The notes under the pieces: model-generated | Seen by the model: only the letters and a program-made list of their open reading frames with translations | The model's database searches: none | What the model was told of the DNA's origin: nothing | Made by a program: the position numbers and the translations under genes | From: Limnohabitans lacus | Lineage (GTDB): Bacteria; Pseudomonadota; Gammaproteobacteria; Burkholderiales; Burkholderiaceae_C | NCBI RefSeq assembly: GCF_030053395.1 | Contig: NZ_JASGBH010000007.1 | Span: 124,001-188,000, forward strand | Length of the DNA: 64,000 nucleotides | Direction of reading: 5' to 3' | Shown: positions 18,321 through 27,056 of the stretch, one piece after another | Layout: each line of letters begins with the position of its first letter | Numbering within the stretch: the first letter of the stretch is position 1

Positions 18321-18935
18321 TTACTCGGTGTCTTTGAGGGTGATCAACTCGATCTTTTTGAGCGCCCAGAGCTGGTACAAAAAGCGATCAAAGTCGGCGC
18401 TGTCTTGCATGAAGCGGCAGCGCCAGTAGTAACTACCAGACCAGCTGAGCACAGCACCAACGGCAGGCGCACTTGCAAAAGTGACCACACCGAATTCCGC
18501 AACAGTGCAGCCGCTTGTCTGCACCACACCGTTGACCATGATCACTGGATCAGCCCCGCCATGCACGACCAGTTGGGGTGCAAGCACGGGCTCGACGTTG
18601 CCGCCATAGGCGCGCACCAGCTGGTATTGCGTTTGGCCAGACACGCCAACGCCAAACTGCTGATTGACCACGGCATTGTCTTCAGGGTCCAGATACAGGA
18701 AGCTTTCGAAGCTGCCCTTACGGGCATTGAAAAAGCCCACCATGGCCTGCAGCTCAGCCTGTGCGCCGCTGCGCAGCACCTCATAGCCAAGGCTGATTTT
18801 GTAGCGTGGGAAGCTGTAAAACGCGCCACGCAGCTCACGGCCACTGGCCGCTTTTTGAATCCCGGTGGACCACATGGGCGTTTTGACGGTGCCCCACTTG
18901 AGGCCCGGCATGGTTGGGAAGATTGCAGCAGTCAT
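18321..18935 (-). CDS. DUF2460-family distal tail protein
   Basis: A 204-aa protein with the DUF2460 features FPTMPGLKWGTVKTPMWSTGIQ at the start and RGAFYSFPRYKISLGYE, then GFFNARKGSFESFLYLDP. This family corresponds to GTA gp12/distal tail proteins that connect the tail tube to the tip. It follows the tape measure gene by 7 nt. Confidence 0.87.
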   Translation of the reverse strand: MTAAIFPTMPGLKWGTVKTPMWSTGIQKAASGRELRGAFYSFPRYKISLGYEVLRSGAQAELQAMVGFFNARKGSFESFLYLDPEDNAVVNQQFGVGVSGQTQYQLVRAYGGNVEPVLAPQLVVHGGADPVIMVNGVVQTSGCTVAEFGVVTFASAPAVGAVLSWSGSYYWRCRFMQDSADFDRFLYQLWALKKIELITLKDTE

Positions 18936-18942
18936 GACAGAG

Positions 18943-21501
18943 TTAGCCTTGCAGGCGGTAGTCGCGCTTCATGGTGGTCAACAGCTTGGCCAGGTCGCGC
19001 TTGTGAATGAAATCGCCCCCCGTGGTGTTGATGACCACGGTGCCGCCGTCGCCGCCCTGCCCGGTTGGGCCACCTTGCGCAAGCGAGTCGCGCAGGGGGT
19101 TGGCCAGGTGGGCGGGCAGCACCATCTCTTGCTCGTGCAATTGCGTGAGGGGGTTGAGGCCGCGCGGGATGTCGAAGCCGCGTGAGGCGCTGGGAATGCG
19201 GGTGGTGGTGGTGGATGTGCCGCCACCGCCGCCCTTGCTGCCCATTACCATCGACATCATTGCGGCGAAGGCTGCTGCGGCCAACACCGGGCCGATGTAA
19301 GGGATGCCCGCTTGCGACTCAGCAGCTTTGCCAGCAGCCACTGGGGCAATGGCGGCCAGCTTGGGGGCGGTTTCGCCAGCCACCAACGCAGTGGTGGTGC
19401 CTGAGGCCAGGGCCTGGTTGCTGATAGCAGCACCAGAAAGCATTTTGTACAGCGCTGATTCGCGAATGACGCGAGCGGCCACCATGGCCAAGGGCTTGCT
19501 GATCATCTCTTGCGCAAACACCGCAGTGGTACTTTTAAAGATGTTGGCAAGTCCTTCGCGCAAGGTTTGCGCGCGGGTGAGCATGCCGGTGATCGCGCTC
19601 TCGAAGGATGACTCCATCGACTTAAACATGTTCAGCTCAGGCCCCGCTTGGGTTGCGGCAATCTGGCCCTTGATGCCTTTGAGTCGCAGTTGGTGTTGCA
19701 GCTCAAGCTGTTCGATCTGCGCATCAATCTCGGCCTTTTTGATCGGGTCTTTTTGTGGGTCCACGGCCAGTAGGGCTTGCTGCAAATATTGAAGCTTGAT
19801 GGCGTGCATGCGCTCTTCAAACTGCGTTTGCTGCACCAGCAGTTGCTCTTGCGTCATCAAGCCCATCGCCAGCTTGTGTTCAGCGTCTTGGCGGTCAAAC
19901 TCGACGTCGGCCAGCGCCTTGTCGCGCTTGCGCTGAAAGCCAATGTCATCGAGCTGCTGCAGCTGCAGCACTTGCTTGCGCTTTTCTTCCAGCACCTTGC
20001 CCATGGCCGCTGCAGCTTCTTTGCTGTCGGCCCCATACATGGCCGCCGTCTTAGCGTGGGCCTGCTCGGCCAGGGTGATGCGCTCGGCGTAGTTGTTTTG
20101 GGCGGCTTGTTTGCGTTGCTCCAGGTCGGCCATCTCGACGGTGAACGACTCGGTGCGCAGGCCGCGCTCCAGGTCGCGCCATTTCTTTTCGGCGCGGGCT
20201 TTGTCTTCGGCACTCACACCCGCGCGGTTGGAGACTTCTTTCCAGTAAGCGGCTTCTTCGGCTTTGCTGTATTGGCGCAGGGTGCCTTGGGCTTGGGCTT
20301 CTTTTTCAAACAAGGCGATCTTTTTGGCCAGCTCGGCTTCGTAGATCGGCATTTGCGAGGGTTCTTTGGGTTTTGTAGGTCCGCCGTCCCATTCTTTACC
20401 GCCTTTGCCAGGGCCGCCGCCATTGCCGACTTTTACGTCCTGAGAAAAGATGCGTTTGATGTCTTCAACCGCTGTTTTGGATGCATAAGTCATACGGTTC
20501 ATGGAGCCTTGCCAGGCCGCACCCACGTTTTGCCCAATGGATTGCACGGCTTTGACGGCACCAGAAAAATCACCCGTCACGATTTTGTAAAGCGCCTCAG
20601 CAATGCCGCGAATGGGCTCGACCAAGGTGAACAAAGAAGCGCTAACGACTTCAGCAAGCTGCACCACCGCCACCTTGACCGTCAAAAAAACAGCAGTGAG
20701 GCTGCTGAATGCAATGCGCGCACCCGCAATGGCCGCAGGCATGACGGCGTTGAACATGTTCACCAGCGTGGTCATGATGGGCATGAGCGAGTCGCCAATG
20801 GCCTTCTTGATGCCCTGCATGCCAAAGCCCGCACGGTCCATGGCGCTGTCGTATTCGCCCCAGGCCTTGACGGCGTTTTCACCCACCTCAAGCCCCATCT
20901 CAACCATTGTGGCCTTGTTTTCGTCCAGCACATCTCGGTTGTAGAGCATGAGCTTGCTGGACGCGTCAATGCCGCGGCCAAACAGGGCCTGCGCGGCCAT
21001 GGTGCGGTCGGTGCCTTCTTTGTAGGTGCCCAGCACCTGGATGCCGTCAAGCACCAGGTCGTTGAGGGGGCGCAGATGGCCAGACGCATCGCGGGTGACC
21101 AAGCCCAGTTTGTTCATGACGGATTCGTTTTCCCTCAGTTGGCGGGTCATGCCCTTGGCTGCGCCCTCAAATTCCCCCGTTTGGGCCCCAATGTCCTCCA
21201 TGGCCATTTGCACGGCCTTGGCCTCGTTGGTGGTGATGCCAAGGGCGCGGCTCAGGTCCATGGCGCTTACGGTCATGGCAGCTGTATCGCGGATGCCTGC
21301 GACAAAAATGCCGCCGGACAAAACGGCCGCAATGCCAGCAAATGCCGCCTGCAAGCCCGCCAAGGGACCACCAGCCAAACCGCCCAGCGCGGCACCTACG
21401 CCACCCTGACCGGCTTTGGCCGAATCGACCAAGCGCCGCATGGATGCCTCAAACGGGTTGATGTTGGCGTCAACGCGGAAACCGGTGATGTTGTCAGTCA
21501 T
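18943..21501 (-). CDS. Tape measure protein, 852 aa
   Basis: It sets tail length and may form the DNA channel. The N-terminal 100 residues have a hydrophobic segment (LAGLQAAFAGIAAVLSGGIF) and the tail-length domain (DLSRALGITTNEAKAVQMAM). The middle has hydrophobic helices (about residues 240-310), then a long coiled-coil-like, Gln/Glu/Lys-rich region (about 370-640). The C-terminus holds RGFDIPRGLNPLTQLHEQEMVLPAHLANPL, a short ending common to tape measures of this group. It lies after the G/G-T genes, as in lambda. Confidence 0.9.
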   Translation of the reverse strand: MTDNITGFRVDANINPFEASMRRLVDSAKAGQGGVGAALGGLAGGPLAGLQAAFAGIAAVLSGGIFVAGIRDTAAMTVSAMDLSRALGITTNEAKAVQMAMEDIGAQTGEFEGAAKGMTRQLRENESVMNKLGLVTRDASGHLRPLNDLVLDGIQVLGTYKEGTDRTMAAQALFGRGIDASSKLMLYNRDVLDENKATMVEMGLEVGENAVKAWGEYDSAMDRAGFGMQGIKKAIGDSLMPIMTTLVNMFNAVMPAAIAGARIAFSSLTAVFLTVKVAVVQLAEVVSASLFTLVEPIRGIAEALYKIVTGDFSGAVKAVQSIGQNVGAAWQGSMNRMTYASKTAVEDIKRIFSQDVKVGNGGGPGKGGKEWDGGPTKPKEPSQMPIYEAELAKKIALFEKEAQAQGTLRQYSKAEEAAYWKEVSNRAGVSAEDKARAEKKWRDLERGLRTESFTVEMADLEQRKQAAQNNYAERITLAEQAHAKTAAMYGADSKEAAAAMGKVLEEKRKQVLQLQQLDDIGFQRKRDKALADVEFDRQDAEHKLAMGLMTQEQLLVQQTQFEERMHAIKLQYLQQALLAVDPQKDPIKKAEIDAQIEQLELQHQLRLKGIKGQIAATQAGPELNMFKSMESSFESAITGMLTRAQTLREGLANIFKSTTAVFAQEMISKPLAMVAARVIRESALYKMLSGAAISNQALASGTTTALVAGETAPKLAAIAPVAAGKAAESQAGIPYIGPVLAAAAFAAMMSMVMGSKGGGGGTSTTTTRIPSASRGFDIPRGLNPLTQLHEQEMVLPAHLANPLRDSLAQGGPTGQGGDGGTVVINTTGGDFIHKRDLAKLLTTMKRDYRLQG

Positions 21502-21522
21502 TGTTTTCTTCCTTCAAAGAGG

Positions 21523-21852
21523 TCAGTCGATCAAGTCCAGCATGGGGTCTGCCATGCGGCCTTCAAAGGCACGCATACCTGCCATGGCAGCGGCCATGGC
21601 AATGTCTTGCTGGGTGCTGGGTGTGGCGGATGCACTGGGCTGGGCCATGCGCGGGGTTTCGGGGCTGGCCCCGGGCTGCATGCCCAAAAAGCTGGCAATG
21701 CGGCGCAACTGCACAGCGGGGGGCGGGACTTCGTGCCACCAGTCGCACAGGGCGAAGTAGGTGGGCAGGTCGCACTCGGAGCGGACGTGTTGCCACGTCC
21801 ACCCCGTGTTGCTCACGATGTGAGCGACGATGCGGTCCCAGCGGATTCCCCC
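21523..21852 (-). CDS. Tail assembly chaperone T extension (made by -1 frameshift from the G gene)
   Basis: The frame is open from 21945 but has protein-like content only after the overlap with the G-like gene: GGIRWDRIVAHIVSNTGWTW, FALCDWWHEVPPPAVQLRRI, and a C-terminal MRAFEGRMADPMLDLID. It has no convincing start of its own. As in lambda gpG-T, I infer it is made by a -1 slip on the G5 run at 21848-21852, giving a G-T fusion of about 232 aa that recruits tape measure and tail-tube protein. It ends 21 nt before the tape measure gene. Confidence 0.7.
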   Translation of the reverse strand, partial: GGIRWDRIVAHIVSNTGWTWQHVRSECDLPTYFALCDWWHEVPPPAVQLRRIASFLGMQPGASPETPRMAQPSASATPSTQQDIAMAAAMAGMRAFEGRMADPMLDLID

Positions 21853-22220
21853 AGCTTGCCGCCCTCCCCGGCGGCGGCTTGGGCTGCTTGCTCTTGGGCA
21901 TCGGCTTCGAGCTTTTGGCGCAAGAGGCCCGATGTGTCCATGCACATTTGCAGTACGTCGATGACGTTTTCCAAGCCCACGTGCTGGGCGACTTGGGCGC
22001 GGTCAAGCTCGGGGTAGTTGCGCTGCAGGCAGGCGGTGGCAAGGTCTGTAACGAAGAACAGGTCGCGGTGCGAAAAGTTGGCACCGCTGGCAAATGCTTC
22101 GTTGATCTTGTCCAGCCGCTCGGCCATCAGTTCGAGCGTGCCCAGACTGGCCGGTGGCAGCGTGTAGGTGTTGGCCCCCAGCGTGAGGGGGATGCCCTTG
22201 ATGAGTGTGTGCATGCTCAT
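21813..22220 (-). CDS. Tail assembly chaperone (G-like), 135 aa
   Basis: A helical 135-aa protein (LPPASLGTLELMAERLDKINEAF, then LDRAQVAQHVGLENVIDVLQM) immediately after the major tail protein gene and before the tape measure. This position and size match lambda gpG and the equivalent chaperones in other siphophages. Its 3' end is Ala/Gln/Gly-rich and contains the slippery G run. Its start lies 3 nt after the major tail protein stop. Confidence 0.75.
   Translation of the reverse strand: MSMHTLIKGIPLTLGANTYTLPPASLGTLELMAERLDKINEAFASGANFSHRDLFFVTDLATACLQRNYPELDRAQVAQHVGLENVIDVLQMCMDTSGLLRQKLEADAQEQAAQAAAGEGGKLGESAGTASSLTS
21848..21852 (-). other. Putative -1 frameshift slippery site (G5 run)
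   Basis: On the coding strand the zero frame reads CTG GGG GAA. A -1 slip gives GGG GGA ATC and joins the G frame to the T frame, which is open from there to 21523. The P-site codon re-pairs perfectly; the A-site codon (GAA to GGA) has one mismatch. The mechanism is inferred from position and from the known lambda case. Confidence 0.55.
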
Positions 22221-22222
22221 GA

Positions 22223-22981
22223 TCAGTACTGGCAGATGTAGCCCACGCTGCCCGATGCGTCGGCAAAGGCCTCTGCATCAAAGTCGGTCATGGTGAAGTC
22301 GTCGTTTTTGAAGGGCAGGCCCTGCTTGCCCATCACGCAGGCATTGAGCTTCATGACCAGCTTTTTGCCCATGTATTCGTTGTAGAACAGGGCGCTGAAG
22401 GTGGGGGTGTAGCCCATCAGGTTGTTGGTGATGCCGAACAGCTTGCTTGCGGCATCGGATGCTTTGCTGTACTCGTAGCTGATCAAGATGCCTTTGCCAG
22501 TGTCTGCCGCAGCGAAGGTGTAGACGCCTGCGCTCAGGCTGTATTGGCCTGTCGCAGGGGATGTGGCCACCCGTGTCAGGGGTTTGCCGGTCAACACGTC
22601 AAGCACGCCCAGGTCGGCCACATAGGCGCCCGAGTCTGGCGGCGCGATAGTGACGGTGTAGGGGCTGCTGGCGGGCACGGCGCTGGCGAAGTCAATGACC
22701 GCCGACTTGCGCGATGCGGCGGGCTGCGAGCCGAGCAGCAGGCTGCCAAGCACACCGGCGTCAAAGTCGCCGGTCTTGGCTTTCCAGCCGATCTTGGCTT
22801 TGCCACGGGCCACAGCCACGGCAAATTGTTTTTCGCCGTGCAGGGTTTTGGTTTCGTAGTCGATGTCGACCGACACGTCTTGCAAGACGGCAACGGCAAC
22901 GGGGGTGGGCACTGCAATGGCGTTGCCAGCAGCGTCGGTGGTGGGGACGGCAATGAGTTTGCCTGCGCCAAAGAGGATCAT
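22223..22981 (-). CDS. Major tail tube protein, 252 aa
   Basis: The start gives MILFGAGKLIAVP, followed by VSVDIDYETKTLHGEKQFAVAVARGKAKIGWK, a motif series I recognise from siphophage tail-tube proteins of this group. The last third has NEYMGKKLVMKLNACVMGK and MTDFDAEAFADASG. I start at 22981, because the 15 residues upstream run into the palindromic repeat at 23028. It lies between the tail-completion genes and the chaperone pair. Confidence 0.82.
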   Translation of the reverse strand: MILFGAGKLIAVPTTDAAGNAIAVPTPVAVAVLQDVSVDIDYETKTLHGEKQFAVAVARGKAKIGWKAKTGDFDAGVLGSLLLGSQPAASRKSAVIDFASAVPASSPYTVTIAPPDSGAYVADLGVLDVLTGKPLTRVATSPATGQYSLSAGVYTFAAADTGKGILISYEYSKASDAASKLFGITNNLMGYTPTFSALFYNEYMGKKLVMKLNACVMGKQGLPFKNDDFTMTDFDAEAFADASGSVGYICQY

Positions 22982-23027
22982 GGTGGTGGCTCCGGGTGAT
23001 GGTGGGGTGAAGGGGGACGGGTGCATG

Positions 23028-23083
23028 GATACCCGCCTGCGCGGGTATGACGCTTGTTTGTCATTCCCGCGAAGGCGGGTATC
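23028..23083. repeat. REP-like palindromic repeat
   Basis: A 56-bp element with terminal inverted repeats GATACCCGCC / GGCGGGTATC and internal arms (GCGGGTATGAC / GTCATTCCCGC). It matches the CATTCCCGCGAAGGCGGG type of small dispersed palindrome common in betaproteobacterial chromosomes. It sits in the 109-nt gap between two tail genes inside the late operon, where its transcript would fold into a hairpin. Confidence 0.7.
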
Positions 23084-23090
23084 TATGTGG

Positions 23091-23561
23091 TTAAGGGCCG
23101 GTCAAAGTCAGCTCGCGCATGGCCAAGGTCAGCTCATATGTGTGGCTGGCCCAGCCAGCCGCGCCGTCTGCAGACTCTTTGCGCCAAGTGCTGCGCCGCC
23201 AACGCACGCGCAGGGCTTTGTCGCCGAGCGACGGGTCGGCCATAAGCAGTGCGTGTGCTGCAGCCCAAATGGGGCCTGCCAGCTTGCGGGCTGACACTTC
23301 TTGGCCCGCAGCGTTGATGGCGCTGCGGGTGTAGATGGCCAGGTCAATCTGCACGGTGGTGCGCAACACGCTGCGGGCTGGGTGTTGGTCGCCCAGCACG
23401 TCAGCGGCGGCATCGGTCAGTGACACGTTGATCGCGGGGGCGTCGTCGTGGGTGTAGGCCTGGGTGCGGTCTTCATAAACCGCCGTCACGCCCGTGGTGC
23501 TTGTTACGGGGGTGATGGCAGCAATGAAGGCGTCCAGTGCGTCGTCGATCAGTGTGGTCAT
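23091..23561 (-). CDS. Tail terminator/minor tail protein-like, 156 aa
   Basis: A mixed alpha/beta protein (LDAFIAAITPVTSTTGVTAVYEDR, TTVQIDLAIYTRS, ending SHTYELTLAMRELTLTGP) located between the head-tail joiner and the tail-tube gene, the place of lambda gpZ/gpU. The fold and position fit a tail-completion or terminator protein; I do not see a decisive motif. It overlaps the next upstream gene by 4 nt. Confidence 0.6.
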   Translation of the reverse strand: MTTLIDDALDAFIAAITPVTSTTGVTAVYEDRTQAYTHDDAPAINVSLTDAAADVLGDQHPARSVLRTTVQIDLAIYTRSAINAAGQEVSARKLAGPIWAAAHALLMADPSLGDKALRVRWRRSTWRKESADGAAGWASHTYELTLAMRELTLTGP

Positions 23562-23863
23562 GCGCGTTGCACCTCTAGGGCAGCACGGGTGAAGGTGCCG
23601 TCGCCTTGCTTGCGCGGGGGCTGGGTCACGCGGTAGACCGTGCCTTCGATCGTGAGCGAAGTGCCCACGGCCAGCGCGGGGGCGTCGGTCGTGGTGTATT
23701 CGATGGCGAATTGGGCGGTTTGCACCGATTCGCCAAAGATCACTTCTTCGGGCTGCACAAAGCCAACAATGAAGCCCATGTCACCCGGCACCTGTGTGCG
23801 TGTGGCACGGGTAGCGAGGCCATGGGCTTCAAAGACGGCTAAAAAGCCGTGCGGGTCAAACAT
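23558..23863 (-). CDS. Head-tail joining protein (FII-like), 101 aa
   Basis: A small beta-rich protein (MGFIVGFVQPEEVIFGESVQTAQFAIEYTT, then LTIEGTVYRVTQPPRKQGDG). The pattern of a strand, then TxEGxxYRV, near the end is shared by small siphophage connector proteins. It lies between the capsid cement protein and the tail terminator, as expected for a head completion protein. Confidence 0.65.
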   Translation of the reverse strand: MFDPHGFLAVFEAHGLATRATRTQVPGDMGFIVGFVQPEEVIFGESVQTAQFAIEYTTTDAPALAVGTSLTIEGTVYRVTQPPRKQGDGTFTRAALEVQRA

Positions 23864-23878
23864 GGCTTGACCCGCCGA

Positions 23879-24208
23879 TCAGCGCACCGCGCCGTCGAGG
23901 TAGACGGTGCCGGTGGTTGAGGCGTTGATTGCCGATTCGGTGGCGGCGCCCACCAGTGTGCCGCCGGTGACGTTGGTCATGAGTTGGGCGGCGTCGTCCC
24001 AGTAAATTTTGTCGCCCACGGCCCATACTTGCGGGCTGACTTTAGGGAGGCTGAAAACGCCTTCGAGCTTGCCCTCGACCGCTGCACCAGCTGCGGCTGC
24101 TGTGACAGCGATGGCGACCAGTGCGCCGACTTTGAATGGGGCACCCGATGCAATGGCATAAGGGGCAGTGAAGGTGAGCACGTCACCTTTTTGGATAAAG
24201 CTTTTCAT
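23879..24208 (-). CDS. DUF2190 capsid cement/decoration protein
   Basis: A 109-aa protein that begins KSFIQKGDVLTFTAPYAIASG and continues FKVGALVAIAV, then GDKIYWDDAAQLMT, the typical DUF2190 pattern. These proteins decorate and stabilise capsids. It lies just downstream of the capsid gene, separated from it by the inserted HNH gene. Confidence 0.85.
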   Translation of the reverse strand: MKSFIQKGDVLTFTAPYAIASGAPFKVGALVAIAVTAAAAGAAVEGKLEGVFSLPKVSPQVWAVGDKIYWDDAAQLMTNVTGGTLVGAATESAINASTTGTVYLDGAVR

Positions 24209-24216
24209 GATTTTTC

Positions 24217-24750
24217 CTAGAGAGTTTGAAGGTTGATGCCAGTTATGTGCTTACGGATACGCCCCTTTTTGAGGGCGTAGTAGTAAGCCGTGCTGACATT
24301 GAATTGATGGCGAATCTCGCGGCAACTTGCACCGCTGCAAATTTGTTTCCAAATCTGTATAACGGTTTCATCGCTCATGGTTGAAAGGTGCGACGTTTCG
24401 CCAAAAATCATCGTTCCGTGTTGCCACTTGTGACCAATGTTTTCACATTGACTGACATAGCCAAGGTTGCTTGGCTTGTTGTTTTTTGGATTTCCATCCA
24501 AATGGGCAACTACAGAATTTTTTGGTGGATCGCCATGGAAAGCCATGGCAACAAGACGTGAAACTGAGTGCCGTTTCTTTTGCCCATATGGGCGCAAAGT
24601 AACGTGTGAATACCCACGGTCATCAGTCCACGCCTTGAGCTTACGCACAGCAATTTTGTAGCCCCATCGGCCACGCTTGGTGCTGTACACAAACCCATTG
24701 ACATCGACGTAATAACCCGGCACGCCGGGTATCTCAGTCAGTCCATCCAA
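24217..24750 (-). CDS. HNH homing endonuclease (NUMOD4 + HNH_3)
   Basis: A free-standing homing nuclease. A NUMOD4 DNA-binding motif is at the start (EIPGVPGYYVDVNGFVYS), followed by the HNH part RLVAMAFHGDPPKNSVVAHLDGNPKNNKPSNLGYVS (about residues 80-115) and a C-terminal helix-turn-helix (SCREIRHQFNVSTAYYYALKKG). No ATG fits; I take the TTG at 24750, one base after the capsid stop. It is visibly AT-richer than its neighbours, which supports recent arrival between the capsid and cement genes. Confidence 0.8.
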   Translation of the reverse strand: MDGLTEIPGVPGYYVDVNGFVYSTKRGRWGYKIAVRKLKAWTDDRGYSHVTLRPYGQKKRHSVSRLVAMAFHGDPPKNSVVAHLDGNPKNNKPSNLGYVSQCENIGHKWQHGTMIFGETSHLSTMSDETVIQIWKQICSGASCREIRHQFNVSTAYYYALKKGRIRKHITGINLQTL

Positions 24751-24751
24751 T

Positions 24752-26983
24752 TTATTGACCCGCGTTTTTGTACAAGCCACGATGGTCGATCGCCTTGGCG
24801 GCAAACACGTGGCGGGCCTTGATCTCGACACCGTCCACCTCGAAGCCTTCGCGGCGGGTGGTGAACAGGCCGTTTTCGCCTTCCAGGTAGGCGTATTCCA
24901 CGGTGTCCACACGGTTTGGCGAGCTGGCCAGATACCACTGGTTGCCAGTCACGCGGTTGTCCACGATCACGCTCAAGGATGTGTTGAAGGCTGGGTTGAT
25001 GTCCACCGACTTGGCCGCCACAAAGTTGGAGCTGGTGTACTTGAGCGCTTCGGCTTCTTTGTCGGGGCCGACGATCAGGATCTCGGGGGCCAAGTTCAGC
25101 ACGCGACCGTTGGCACCAGTTTGCTTGCGCATGGCGGCGCGGCCTGCACCCAGGGTGACGTCGCTGATCGCGCCTGCACTGCCTGCCAAGTTTTTGTGGT
25201 TGGCGTGGAACAGGGCCACGCCGTCAGCCATGGCAGGGCTGCCGATCAGTGCGGCATAGACCAGGTCGCCTTCGAGCGCTGCAGCTTCTTCAGCGATCAT
25301 CATGGGGATGCGGCTGAAGGCAGACAGGTCGTCGTTGATCAGCGCTTCCCAGGTGATGGCGATGATCGCGCCGTACTTGCTCAGGCTGTATTTTTCAGCG
25401 GTATCGCTGAAAGTGGCCAGCTTGTATTCGCCGCCCTCGTTGATCTTCTTGAACTGGCTCATGCCCGACAGTTGCAACAGCGATTTTTCGCGGAAGTCTT
25501 TGTTGGTGGACTGCCGCGCCCAGCCGGTGAAGGTGCGGGGTGCTTGCTCGTAAGCGGCACGCAGGCTGCGGTTGACGGTGCTGGCCAAGATGGCGGGGAA
25601 GTCGCTGGTGCCCATCATGCCTGCATTGCGGCGGGCGTCGGCATCCAGGTTGAGTGCGGCCATGGCGATTTCGCGGCGGCTCAGGCCATCGGCATTGCCA
25701 CCGGCAGCGGCGATGGAGCGGCGGGCCATGTCCATCAGGTCCATGCCACGGAAGTTGCGGGCACCGGCCACGTCGATCTTGGTGCCAGCGAACTCGGTGG
25801 CGTTGGGGTTGTTGCGCAAGACCAGGGCGTCGCTCATGCGGGTGCGCAGGGTGTCTTGCTCGTCACGCACGGTGGTGACGTGCGTGGCACCGCGCACCGA
25901 CTGGGCGCGGCTGGCTTCGGCCAGTGCGTCCAGAATCTGGGCGCGGGCTTGGTCCACGGTCACGCCAGCGTCGATCAGGCGAATGGCCAGTGCGTCGGCT
26001 TCGGTGCCCAGTGTGCTGCGGGCAGCATCCACGGCGGTGCGGATGTCTGCACTGCGTTGGCGCTCAGCCTGCATGCCTGCTTGGCGGGCTGCTTCGGCTT
26101 CGACGGTGGTTGCAGCGCGGGTGGCGTTTGCAGCCGAGGTTGCTGCGGCTGCAGCTGCGATTTCTTCGGGGGTCATAGTGGTGCTTTCAAAGTTGCGGGT
26201 TGAGGAAACATCGGCTGTTGCCACCGCCGTGGTGGATTGCTGAGCTGCAGCAGGGGCTGCAGGCTGTTGTTCGGTGTTGGTGTGGGTGCGGGTGGTGACT
26301 TCGGTCATCACGCAAGGGAAGGCACGCAGTTCGCGGCCATCGGGGGCTTTGAAGTTGCCGCCCTCACTGCGCACGACTTGGCTGTCCATGTCGGCTGGGA
26401 TGGGCACCAGCGAGACCTCCATGGGGGTCCAGCGGGTAACGCGGTAGACCCACATGCCAGCGTCTTCGCTTGGGGCCACCATCTCGACGGCGTTGCGGGA
26501 ATAGCCCACCGACACGTTGCGGATGACGCCGTCTTCCAGGTCTTGCACCACGCCTTTGACGCTGTCGCGGCGGCTGAGCTGGCTTTGGCACACACCCTGC
26601 CCGTTGCGGATCTCGGGCTGGTCGCACACGCCGAGCTGGTCTTCCAGATCCCAGGCGTTGTGGGTGTTGAGCAACGGGGCCCCACGCTCTAAGCGGCTGA
26701 GGTCAATGGCTTGCTCAGAGACCTCCAGCTGCTCCAGGTAGTAGCGGCCATTGGCCCAGTCGTAGCGCTTGACGGGTGCGCCCGTGGTGAACACGATTTC
26801 AAAACGTGCGGCGGGGGCTTGTGTTGCCGCATCGCCTTCGGCCCGCGTGGCTTGGTCGGGGGGCGCATCGCGGCGCACGTTGCGCACCGCCATTTGCAAG
26901 CTGGCCAGCGGCATGTCTTGCGTGCGGGTGGTGGGGGAATCAGGCGCGCGCGGCTGCGCGCCCGGGGCATTTGCCTGGGGCAT
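24752..26983 (-). CDS. Prohead protease-major capsid protein fusion, 743 aa
   Basis: One polypeptide carries both maturation protease and capsid. Residues about 55-225 form an HK97-type prohead protease (LLNTHNAWDLEDQLGVC with the His, then RNVSVGYSRNAVEM with the Ser, then WTPMEVSLVPIPAD). Residues about 225-400 are a charged Ala/Arg/Glu scaffold-like linker with coiled-coil character, and residues 400-743 form the HK97-fold capsid (FPAILASTVNRSLRAAYEQ ... VALFHANHKNL ... TVEYAYLEGENGLFTTRREGFEVDGVEIKARHVF). Fused forms are known in phages; the protease is expected to cut itself and the delta domain out. Confidence 0.9.
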   Translation of the reverse strand: MPQANAPGAQPRAPDSPTTRTQDMPLASLQMAVRNVRRDAPPDQATRAEGDAATQAPAARFEIVFTTGAPVKRYDWANGRYYLEQLEVSEQAIDLSRLERGAPLLNTHNAWDLEDQLGVCDQPEIRNGQGVCQSQLSRRDSVKGVVQDLEDGVIRNVSVGYSRNAVEMVAPSEDAGMWVYRVTRWTPMEVSLVPIPADMDSQVVRSEGGNFKAPDGRELRAFPCVMTEVTTRTHTNTEQQPAAPAAAQQSTTAVATADVSSTRNFESTTMTPEEIAAAAAATSAANATRAATTVEAEAARQAGMQAERQRSADIRTAVDAARSTLGTEADALAIRLIDAGVTVDQARAQILDALAEASRAQSVRGATHVTTVRDEQDTLRTRMSDALVLRNNPNATEFAGTKIDVAGARNFRGMDLMDMARRSIAAAGGNADGLSRREIAMAALNLDADARRNAGMMGTSDFPAILASTVNRSLRAAYEQAPRTFTGWARQSTNKDFREKSLLQLSGMSQFKKINEGGEYKLATFSDTAEKYSLSKYGAIIAITWEALINDDLSAFSRIPMMIAEEAAALEGDLVYAALIGSPAMADGVALFHANHKNLAGSAGAISDVTLGAGRAAMRKQTGANGRVLNLAPEILIVGPDKEAEALKYTSSNFVAAKSVDINPAFNTSLSVIVDNRVTGNQWYLASSPNRVDTVEYAYLEGENGLFTTRREGFEVDGVEIKARHVFAAKAIDHRGLYKNAGQ

Positions 26984-27056
26984 AGCGGGTCCTTTGGTTG
27001 GGGGTGTTAAGTGGTGACGCTCGTGCGTCGATGAGCGCAGGGTGGTGCGGGGAGCT

